A model generated the notes under the pieces. The model ran no database searches and was not told where the DNA came from. It worked only from the letters and a program-made list of their open reading frames with translations. A program made the position numbers and the translations under genes. Positions 31,115 through 40,394 of a stretch of DNA of 64,000 nt are shown here, in pieces; position 1 is the first letter of the stretch; every line of letters begins with the position of its first letter. This DNA comes from Ephemerocybe angulata (lineage: Eukaryota; Basidiomycota; Agaricomycetes; Agaricales; Psathyrellaceae): positions 806,001-870,000 of the forward strand of contig JAACJK010000003.1 of assembly GCA_013368325.1 (NCBI GenBank), read 5' to 3'.

Positions 31115-32845
31115 CTACAGGGGTTCTTCAGTTTCAGAGAACTCCTCTTCGTCATCCTCCTCCGGCTCGTCCTCGGGCGGGTACAGTTCGTTCTCCTCCG
31201 TGATGACAGTCAACGATTCCAGCCTTCTTTCCAGCTCCTCCAACCTCTCGTTCGCCAGTGCCAGCTTTTGCTCCGTGGCAGCTGTCTTGGCTTCAGCGGC
31301 CTCCGCTCGAGCCTTGTTTCTCAACGCCTCAACGATAGATTCAACCTTGGCCTTACGGTCAGCGCGGACTAGACTGGTCATTGTCATGCTAACATCCTTA
31401 TGAAAGGACGCGAGCGCAGCCGGAGCTTCAGCACGGAGCTTTGGGGACGAATAATGCGTGAAGGGAGTCCGAGCAGATGGATGCTGCACGGCAACATACA
31501 TCCAGCAACCTGATCGAATGGAGATGCTCTCGCACTAGGTTCCTTATTAGCTCATGAAATTAGGGGTGCAATGATAGGAACGGTACGAACGCGGGACATG
31601 AGGTCATGGACCCAACCGGAATAACACTTCGTCGCGCGGGCGTTATCCACAATTTCCGGGAGCAATGGGCGCTTACGGGCCAAACCTAAAGACAGGGATG
31701 AAACAGGTCAGCACGATCGACAGAAAAAAAGAAGGGGACGCACGCCAGTTCCGGGCACCGCGACCCACTCCCTCAATCCAGTCGAAGATTGGCTTCGCAC
31801 CGGATGCATAGGCCCGTTTCTTGGAGGCGGGTGCGGGGGAACTGTTCATCGAATCCTCGCGGGGGCGCTTTTGCCCATGCTGGGACACAGAGTCCACATG
31901 GTCGTCAACGAGAGGCGTGGGACTAGTCGTTACAGAGGGTGCGGGCTGTGATGTTACATCAGAGGTTTCAAGTTCGCCATCCGGGAGTGGGACTGCGCCG
32001 GCGGGCTCTGGCACAGCACATGCGGAGGGCATGAGCCCAGCCTGTGTCGCAGGGACGGGGGCTGTAATATCCTGTGTCGCAGGGACGGGGGCTGGAATAT
32101 CGTCGTCCAGAAGGGAGAGATCGACGTTGTAGGCGTTACTCTGGGCCGTCAGAGGCGCACCACCGACGGTTGAAGGAGACTGGTCAGTTCCGGCAGGCGG
32201 TGCAGTAGCAGACGGAGGCGCGGGTCCCGCAAGCCCATAGGAGGCGGGGTTGAAGAGCCAGGGGTGCGACATTGGGGTATCTGATTGGGATGTTAGAATG
32301 TGCACGCCGTCCGCGATTCGCGAAGGAAGAGCAACTTACACCCGGGAGGGAACTGATACACCGGAGCACTTGGAGTTCCAGGGGGGTAGCTCTGAACTCC
32401 AGCAGGAGTTGCTGAGGGTGGGTTGAAGTTGAAGGCGTACGGGTTCACTGAGAGAGGTTTGATGGATCAGCAAAGGACAACGAGAACAACCTAATTCTAA
32501 CTTACTTTGTCCAAATTGAAATTGAGGGTACATCGGCACTACGAGGGAAGGTATAAATTGATGATGAGATATTTAATGTGCACGGGGCGCACCTTGTTGA
32601 GCTGCGAGTGCTGGACCTTGTTGGACAGCGAGTGTTGGATCGATGACTGGGTTCTGACCAGCGGGGGAGGCTATTGATAGCCTTTAGAGAGATATCCCGT
32701 ACGCGAATGCAAAACGTACACCTGCTTGAGCCTTGCGGCTGTGAGCACACTCAGTCAGGAGTGGGCTACCATCACATCGACGGCAGTGAAGCTTTTTGGC
32801 GGGCTTCGGCTCTTTGGTTGGTTGTCGACGTTTGGAAGGAGCCAT
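31115..32845 (-). CDS. KDZ-element cargo 5: zinc-ribbon-like start, NLS and coiled coil, 464 aa
   Basis: Exons: 32845-32722, 32670-32593, 32538-32506, 32447-32340, 32280-31744, 31685-31591, 31534-31115; all phases agree. The N-terminus is basic (MAPSKRRQPTKEPKPAKK) with CRRCDGSPLLTECAH, a possible metal site. The next 200 residues are Pro/Gln/Tyr-rich and disordered, with twin DI(P/T)APVPATQ repeats. KRPREDSMNSSPAPASKKR (about residues 265-283) is a convincing bipartite nuclear localisation signal. A conserved-looking block (YSGWVHDLMSR) precedes a coiled coil (LALANERLEELERRLESL) and an acidic tail. Divergently transcribed from the transposase across 482 bp, so the two may be co-regulated. 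Likely nuclear; function unknown. Confidence 0.7.
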
Positions 32846-32992
32846 GATGATGTTGAGTTGTCGTTGGCTAACGGTGCCAGGCTATATGGAGAGGGATGGG
32901 GTTCGAGCGAAAACAGCGGGTGCCCATGAGACGACCCTGGAACGATCCCACATGACTCCTGCCTTCTCCCTTGTATCATCGTTCCCCATGTG

Positions 32993-33262
32993 AGCCCATG
33001 TGAGCCCATGCGCCTTGATAAGATTGGATTGAGGCCCGCGCCGGGTGCTGAATTGGAAATGACGCGCTAAGCACGACCAAAGCACGACGGTGAGCCCATG
33101 CGCCTTGATGAGACTGGATTAAGACCCCCACTTGGAGACGATGGGTGCCGAATTGCAAATAACTTGCCTAAGCCAGCCGGTGACCCATGTGCCTCGCATG
33201 GGAGCGGATTAAGGCCCCAAATATGTATTTGGATCGATGGGTGCTGAGCGCTGAATCGGAAA
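32993..33262. repeat. Three diverged ~90-bp direct repeats in the transposase promoter
   Basis: Copies start near 32999, 33091 and 33179. Each carries CCCATG(C/T)GCCT, then GGATT(G/A)A(G/A)GC and G(G/A)TGC(T/C)GAAT. They occupy the divergent promoter between cargo 5 and the transposase and may bind a regulator or the transposase itself. Confidence 0.7.
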
Positions 33263-33327
33263 CAAGGCTCATAAACCACACGACACTTTTACCCCCACCC
33301 CAAGGCATTGCTTTCTAGCTCACCAAT

Positions 33328-36300
33328 ATGGCCACGAGAAAGAAACGAAGGCGTAAAGATGAAGATGACCTTGACGATGAGGCTCAGCATTCGTTCCCTA
33401 GTGAGCTCCTGGAGGCCGTGGCGGAAACTTCTTACTGGACATCCCCAACGAAACCTCAGCGAATTTTCGAAGAGGCAAAGAGCCCTAGAAAGCGCGTTGT
33501 AAAGAAGGTTCTTGCTCAATCATCGCAGACCGCTGGGGCTTTCAAAGAGGATGATGAGGGTGCTTGGACACAAGAGGTGCCGTCAAGTCAAGCTACGGGC
33601 GCCAGTGGCATCGAGGACGGTGGGACAATATCGGACGTTGTGCCCGACCAAGCGCCGGACGACGGTGATTTCGGCTCTTGGGTCGGCTCGGAAGTAATTG
33701 ATCCAGACCTTGGGTGGATCGGCGAAGACGACGACTTCGAAGACTATGTTGACGCCGTAACCTCACATGTCGCGGGGTATAGCCACCTTCATACCTCTCT
33801 ATTCGTTGTTCAGGGATGGGATTCTAACAAGAGGCAGACCACGGTAAGTGTCGTATCTGATTTAGTTTGCTTTAATACTTGACATTGACTCCACCTAAGG
33901 ATGCGTGGTATCATATGCGATTCCAAACCTCCGATGTAGGACAGCTCGACACCGGGTGCACCTGCCCTAAAGCTCTTAACCGCAACCTCTGTGTGCACAG
34001 GCGGTACTTTCAGGACTATGAGGTCGAGAGTATCATTCTCGAGAAGAATGCCGAAGGAACCGAGGACAGGGATGTTGCAGGTGATAAGGATAGGACAGGT
34101 AAGCTACTTAACTTACCTCTTCAGTAATGAAATAGCATTGTAACGATGGACTCATCACCCCCGGCAGCGACGCTCTTCTCCCGCCGCATCCTAGGACGCC
34201 ATCGTTTGGAAAGCTTGTACTCCGTTCAGTCGATGTCGTCCTCCGAGCTCAAAGGCCGAGCGATCGTCAGTAATATCCTTTCCCGTTCGGAATCGACCTG
34301 GAAATGCTCCAAGGACACGGGACTTCTATCATGCTATCATATAAACAAGGCCAGAGAGCGGTACCCAGACGTCCCAGAAGATGAAATCGAAGATTTGGAG
34401 GACTTTGTAGACTCAAGCCTCGACTCACTCTCTATAGGCGAACTTGGTCAGTTCCTGTGATCTGAACTATCTTGTGGGATGACGCTGATCTATCCTCAGC
34501 TCGCGGACCCGGTACCACAGTATCCTATCTGCCAATACATCCACCGTTCTGGGCGCGAATCCCGTCCGACCCCAAGCTCTATTCCGATCCCCCTCCTGCC
34601 CGGACACCCCCAGATGGCCCATTCCCTCTTCAAGCCGATTCCTCCTGCAACTGTGGAACAACGCGGACCTTCTTCAATAGGGATGGGCTGAAAAAAACGA
34701 AGCGTTGCAAGTTGTACACCCTGCTAACGGTTCATGACGTCGAGATTGAGGTTCAAGTCTGCCCCGTTTGTCCTTCCGTCCGGCGAAAGCGAATCGGCCC
34801 TGATCTGCGCGCACATGGCATATTCAATTTCAACAATTCTGCCCTTGTCTCCCACGAGCTACTTGACGAATACACCAGCTGCTTTACCTCCTCAGAGACG
34901 CCCTTTACCGCCTGGTATACGCAATTGTCAAGACGCTATCTCCTTTCTGGAAAAGAGTTCATGGGCGACGACCTCTTTCGCGCCGTATGGTTCGCATACG
35001 TCTCCCTCCAGAAGTTCGACAACGACATGTCCTGTACGGTCTGCGGACCATCACCCGAGACGGTCATCTGGGATGGAATCACCTTAGCCTTTGGCCGGAA
35101 GCATCTCAGTGGTTCACTTCGCCCACCAACGTTTACGATGCCAGATTCCGTTCGGCGCCCTAACGTAAAGTACAAACCAAAGCAGCAACTCTTGCCCCTG
35201 GCGACATTACGACGGCGTTTCCGAGCCACGATGGAGCGGCCCACGCATCCCGACCGCATCGAGGATGGGGAAGAAGAAGGCGGTGTTGATGGCGCAAAAT
35301 CTCCTTCGAAGAAATCGCGAGCCAAACCCAAGGCGAAGAAGGGTGGTACTGCGTCAAACCCCGACACTCCGTCGAAGCGGGCACAGGCCATCCCCGAGAC
35401 ATCCACCCCTTCGCTATCTCCCATGAAACCGCAGGCTAACTCCGCGGCGATCTCGCTATCAACTGTGGCGGTCTCTACTGAAGCAACTGGTGCAACAGAA
35501 GGCACTCTCGAAGACGCAGGACCGACACCACTTCCCGCCACCAATCCAAATGAGAACCTCCGACGTCGACAGGCTTTGTTAGTGGAAGACTACTTGGAGA
35601 AGGTGGACTCGGTGACTGAAGACATGAGAAAGGAATGTCCCGCCTTAGCGCAGCTATATACGATGCATTACGGCCGTGCAGCCTTTTGGTCAGGGCACAA
35701 ACCTCCTGCCGTCATAAAGAACTTGTTCCGACAGGTACGCCCATTCTCTGGTCATGTGGACCCTGCTTACGACAACATAGATCGCCGCCGAGGAATCTGT
35801 GCTACAACTCGTCAACTACACGGCACTGCTCAAGCTTAGGGAGTTTGTGGCGAAGCCAGACGTTAACGTGGCCTATAAGCTGAGGCCCATACCTTCCCTG
35901 AACAAGGTTATAAATCACAGCGACGTAGATCTTGCTGATCTCTTGGGAGTGATGACCTGGATTGAAAAGAAGGCGCGTGCTACTCTCAAAGCACTGATCG
36001 TTGAACCGCCGCTGCCACCGCCCAACATACATATCCTCCCGAATGATCATCTGGATTGGATAACGGTACATCCTCTTTTGCCCTCGCCCCCATTCACCTC
36101 TAACTGACTAAATTTCGACAGACTGGTTGCTTTTATAGCATGCCCATAATACGGCATCGCCCGCTTTATCCGTCACTGAAAGAGAACCAAGAAGAACAGG
36201 CATCAGGCCAGCAACGTGGGGATCGATGCGGGAAGTATTACTCTCAATATGGAGAACGACGATTAACTGGGGGTATCATGGTATGCTGGTGTTCGCACAG

Positions 36301-36712
36301 CATTTGTTACGGGTTCCATTGTATCCCCAAAGCCGAAGGTCGTGACGATGTCTTCTCAGCAATGGTGACTCGATGGCCGACAGCTCCCAAAATCGTCATC
36401 TACGACTTTGCATGCGCCTTGGGTCCCTACTGCTTGCTGCGCGAGCCTATGTTTTTTGCAAATACCCTCTTTGCCATTGACATCTTTCATGCCACAGGTC
36501 ACAGCAAATGTAGCCCTGCAGCATTCCTATCCGAGTATATGAATGTGGACACCAAGCTCGAATACATCAATTCGAGCGCGGCCGAATGCGGCAATGGAGC
36601 ACTTAGGAGGATTCGAAAATCGGTCAGCTATATGGGACAGAAGAGGGCTATTATATATACAAAGGTCTTCCTTTCTGTATGGAATAGGCTGAAGATCTTG
36701 AAAATAGACTAG
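33328..36712 (+). CDS. KDZ-superfamily transposase (SWIM, CxC5-like, CxC6-like, DDE region)
   Basis: Exons 33328-33843, 33900-34098, 34168-34446, 34500-35734, 35781-36065, 36122-36712; the phases give 1,034 residues. Domain order: basic start MATRKKRRRKDEDD; acidic linker; SWIM-type zinc finger C192-x-C194...C203-x-H205; a cysteine cluster C381-x-C383...C401...C419-xx-C422 followed by GPDLRAHGIFNFNNSALVSH (CxC5-like); a basic disordered insert; and C-terminal CGKYYSQYGERRLTGGIMVC (CxC6-like). The final part has GFHCIPKAEGRDDVFSA, VIYDFACALGPYC, FAIDIFHATGHSKCS and INSSAAECGN, with candidate catalytic acids D933, D958 and E993. This motif set is, in my reading, that of the fungal KDZ transposases with CxC5/CxC6 clusters. 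No stop or frameshift was found, so the enzyme may be active. It should cut and paste the surrounding 18.5-kb element. Confidence 0.88.
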
Positions 36713-36759
36713 CATTTATGGTGGCTTAACTGCCCTATCAATTTGTGAGGCCAGTAGTT

Positions 36760-38330
36760 ATGTTTACAGAAGCAGTGATCTGACGATCCACGGAGGTGAA
36801 CGAACGCAAGCTCAATACTCAGGGACCTATGTCTCCAGAGGCATAGAAGGGCTGATGTTCGATTGGGGAGGAGGTACAAATGAGAAACTGGAGTGTCCAA
36901 TGTCAGCAGAAGCATTGCTGATGGGAGGATTGAGGACGCACCCTCCGTTGGTTGTAGAGACATCGGCTTCGCGCTGAGAATCGACGGAGCCCGATGGCTA
37001 CCTACCTAGGTCAGTTGCACACTTTTGGAAGGCCATGCAATGTTGTTGGATTTGCTGTGAGTGTAACTTCGTTGGTGCAAGATTGATCACGCCCCAATGG
37101 CATCCTTCGGTCGTCCTGCAGAGCTTCTTCCCAACAACATTCCATTTGCCGTCACGGATGGGCTTGTTAAACTATGAGGGAAACTACCACGGTCTCGCAC
37201 AGATAAGACACCGTACCATTGGTGGAGAACCGCGAAACTCGATTAGCGGGGGTTGCATCTAAGTGGTGTCAACGTCCATCGGTTGACCTGCATCCCAGCC
37301 GATATCAAGGACTCCGACGCTTGATAGGTCTCAGGGTCGAAAACCTAACCATCTCGCGAGCTGCCACCTCCGGCAGCGCTTTCTTAAAAAGTTGGTTGGA
37401 TTCGATGTTGTGGAGGAGACACAAATGAAAAACTGGAGTGTCCAATGTCAGCAGAAGCATCGGCGATGGGAGGATGGAGAACGCACCCTCCGTTGGTTGT
37501 AGAGACATCGCAGGCCCGATAGATGCCGCCCTATGTCTACTGAAGCAGTGTAAGGGCGTCACGCGCTTATGGAGGGAATGCAGCCCGGAAAATGAGCGTC
37601 CATTGTCAGGAGAGGCATCGGTGATGGGAGAATCGAGAACGCACCTTCCGTTGGTTGTAGAGACATCGCAGGCCCGATAGACGGCGCCCTATGTCTACTG
37701 AAGCGCTGTAAATGCGTCGCGCGCTTATGGAGGGAATGCAGCCCAGAAAATGAGCGTCCATTGTCAGGAGAAGCATCGGTGATAGGAGGATCGAGAACGC
37801 ACCTTCCGTTGGTTGTAGAGACATCGCAGGACCGATAGACGGCGCCCTATGTCTACTGAAGCGCTGTAAAGGCGTCGCGCGCTTATGGAGGGAATGCAGC
37901 CCGGGTAATGCGCGTCCAATGTTGGCAGAAACATTGCTGATAGGAGGATCCAGAACGCACCCTCCGTTGGTTGTGGAAACATCGGGGCTTCGCGTGGTTG
38001 TGGAGGAAATGCAGCAGCGAAACCGCCGCCCAATGTCAGCAGATGCATTGCTGAAGCGAGGATGGAGAACGCACCGACCATTGGTTGTAGAGACATCGCA
38101 GGCTCGATAGACGGCGCCCTATATCTACTGAAGCAGCGTAAGGGTGTCGCGCGCTTATGGAGGGAATGCAGCCCGGATAATGAGCGTCCAATGTCGGCAG
38201 AAACATCGGTGATGGGAGGATCGAGGACGCGCCTTCCGTTGGTTGTAGAGACATCGCAGGCCCGATAGACGGCGCCCTTAGCGCCGTTGCTTGTAGAAAC
38301 ACTGCGGAGGTGGTCCGTATCGTGGACCGT
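36760..38330. repeat. Right subterminal tandem array (~159-bp units)
   Basis: Six or more units marked by CGTTGGTTGTAGAGACATCG, GGCGCCCTATGTCTACTGAA and GGAGGGAATGCAGCCCGG. The three central copies (about 37495-37970) are nearly identical; the outer ones are diverged. Shared words with the left array (TGCTTCTACAGACATCG against TGGTTGTAGAGACATCG) suggest a common origin. A unit fragment near 36.75-36.96 kb precedes a non-repetitive insert (36.98-37.3 kb). Confidence 0.9.
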
Positions 38331-38671
38331 ATCACCTGGATAACCGGGAGCTCAATCCAGCATGCCATGTCTACACATGCAGCTATGTCTACAGATGCAC
38401 CGAACTTTGGATGAGTGTTTAAGGAAGTATTCGAGGTGTCCACGGTCACCGGAAGCTTTGCTGAGGGATGGATGGGAGCGCACTCATCTCATCGTGAAGT
38501 ACTGCTGGGATGGGATTCTAGACGGAAAGGACCCAGTGGGATACACCTACAGACCATTTGACAGTATGGTACGCGATTGAGCCAAGCATTGGCCCACCTG
38601 CGACAGGATATAGCAGAAAGGGCAAAGGCCAAGGTATGGCCTATTGAGCGGGCATAGCCAAAAAGGGTGCA

Positions 38672-38753
38672 GGCATCACTTTTTACATCTTACATAATCA
38701 TCCTCGCCGGTGAGGATGACCATCATCCTTCCCGGTTAGGTGCGTGTGGACCA
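38672..38753 (-). repeat. Right terminal inverted repeat of the KDZ element
   Basis: Reverse complement aligns with 20223-20300 beginning TGGTCCA; longest identical stretches are 17-18 bp. Confidence 0.85.
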
Positions 38754-39400
38754 TCATCCGGTTTGTCGGTTATCTGCCGTTTTCGTTGATCATCCCCTCA
38801 CTTCCACGCCAAGAGATTATCACTTCGAGTTTTTCTCTTCGACCGTTCGACGTGACCTCCCACCACATTTACGCCACGTCCCTACCTCCCAGAGACTCTA
38901 AATTTGCTCTGAATCGCCTTCGTCCCCCAGGCGTCGTCAGCCAACCCCCATCCACTGCTCTATCGCCGGCCTTTTCTTGGCTAGATAAGCTCTGATGAAT
39001 TGGATCGCCGACATCCCTCAAGGTTCCTGGAGCCCACTCAGTGACGCAACTACGCTGGTCTCACTATCTGAGTACAGTAGCCCTGCTGAGCTTCAGTCGC
39101 CCCGCTCTGAGCCCTATCAGCCTACATCAACCCCGGCCTCCCCTTCCATCCTCAAATCCTCAGATGGTTACGTGACCGAGTCATCGTTGACACCCAATGT
39201 GGTTAGCACAACCACCGCGCTTCTTTCCTTCCAATTAACGTGACCCCATCCTTGTCTTTCTCTACATTACAATCTCCCTTGACCCGTGATGCTGAACGCC
39301 TTCCTGAAATCGGTGCTGCCTTCATGGGCTGGGTTAGCTGCGTAGCAGTGGTTGTGATTCAGATACCGATGATGGTCTCTGCTCCCCCAAGCAGCCAAAC
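38754..39400. other. Flank of the KDZ element; possible leader exon of the BTB gene
   Basis: A short plus-strand frame (38995-39243, MNWIADIPQGSWSPLSD...) is Ser/Pro-rich. It could be an upstream exon: an AG acceptor at about 39360 would give an in-frame DTDDGLCSPKQPN leading into the BTB start. No matching donor phase was established, so it is not called. Confidence 0.3.
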
Positions 39401-40394
39401 ATGAGCGCACAAATGAGTGTAGGGGCTCCCGGGGCCGAGAATTCCTTCCAGATCGAATACTCGACATCGTTCTACCCGGGAAGCCATCCACACGAAGCCG
39501 ACGCAGACCTCATAATTTCCTCCTCGGACAACGTTCACTTCTTTGCGCACGCACAGATCATCCATCGCACCTCTCCACAAATGCTACAACGGATCCTATC
39601 CTTCTCCCCAACCGGTACAAAAGACGCCGTGGTCTGCTTTCCACTGGACAGTGAAACCCTCGACATCCTCCTCCACACCGCCTACGGTACATCCTGCGCA
39701 GAGCACTGCATTCCTTCAATCGACATTTGCGTCGATGCCATCGACGAAATGAAACGGTATGGCTTGGACCCGCATGCGGTCATCCGCCCTGGGCAGCCAC
39801 TCTTCGATCTCCTCTTAAAACACGCACCTCACCATCCCCTTGAAATCTATATTCTCGCGGGACATCACGACCTCCCCGATCTGGCGGAGAGAGCCTCATC
39901 CCACCTTCTCGCCTTCCAATTGGCCAAGATCGATAACGAGCAGGCGACGCGGATGGGTCATCGATATTTGCGCCGTCTATTTCAACTTCATGCAGGTCGC
40001 GTTGTTGTGCTCAAACAACTGCTTCTACGCGCGCCAGAGGGCCACCCCGTGGCTCTTGCATGCGGAGCTGAACGGCAGCGGGCTGTTGTGAAGGCATGGG
40101 TGATGGGGGTCACGGTCGTCGGTTGGGAGATTCGTCCAGGTGAGTTGCGTTCCTTTCTGTCCTTTCTTCGAGTTCACGTCAAACACTATGTCTCTAACGA
40201 TGCTATCTCTTCCAGACACCTCGATATACCATCTCCGCAGCGTATTTGAACGGTGTGGCGCTAGTATCAATTGCCCCGAATGTCGGCACGTCTACGGCGC
40301 ACATATTCAGCAACTCGTCTCTGACTGGGCTAGCACAAAAGTGAGCATGTATCCGTGTCGCTCAAGCATTAAATCTAATTAGCGGACCCATTAA
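39401..40394 (+). CDS. BTB/POZ domain protein, 291 aa
   Basis: Exons 39401-40139, 40216-40340 and 40383-40394. The last intron is GTGAGC...CTAATTAG and gives a C-terminus STKRTH; without it the frame ends 14 codons later at 40382. Residues 30-125 show the BTB pattern: DADLIISSSD, HFFAHAQII, FPLDSETLDILLHTAYG. The following helices resemble a BACK-like extension (DLPDLAERASSHLLAF). A C-terminal C-x(6)-C-xx-C arrangement (CGASINCPEC) may bind metal. Fungal BTB proteins usually dimerise and many act as cullin-3 adaptors; the target is unknown. The gene starts 650 bp beyond the right end of the KDZ element. Confidence 0.8.

Larger units (their letters stand above)
20223..38753. mobile_element. 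Giant cargo-bearing KDZ-type DNA transposon, about 18.5 kb
   Basis: The segment starts TGGTCCA at 20223 and ends TGGACCA at 38753; the two ends are imperfect inverted repeats over about 80 bp with long identical stretches (AGGATGATGGTCATCCTC and GAGGATGATTATGTAAG). Each end is followed internally by a tandem array of related units (20.7-22.85 kb and 36.76-38.33 kb). The interior encodes one KDZ transposase (33328-36712) and five other genes without housekeeping relatives (23145-24247, 24444-27278, 28120-29067, 30022-30894, 31115-32845). Known KDZ elements (Kyakuja, Dileera, Zisupton) are large and common in basidiomycetes, which fits. An 8-bp target duplication could not be found: the flanking eight bases differ. 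The boundaries may therefore be off by some bases, or the flanks rearranged. Confidence 0.75.

Noticed and set aside
23145..36712. A TET/JBP oxygenase as KDZ cargo
   Set aside because: Such genes are linked to KDZ elements in some mushrooms, but none of the five cargo proteins shows the HxD...H double-stranded beta-helix pattern.
20700..38330. CRISPR-like array
   Set aside because: Units are 147-187 bp of continuous repeat without short repeats and unique spacers, and the genome is eukaryotic.
36709..38449. Repeated minus-strand frames reading MSLQPTEGAF... in the right array
   Set aside because: By-products of the 159-bp tandem repeat; length and frame follow the repeat, not selection for a protein.
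20215..38761. An 8-bp target-site duplication flanking the KDZ element
   Set aside because: The eight bases outside each end (AGCTATGT and TCATCCGG) do not match. A shared CATCCG near both ends is at different distances and too short to count.
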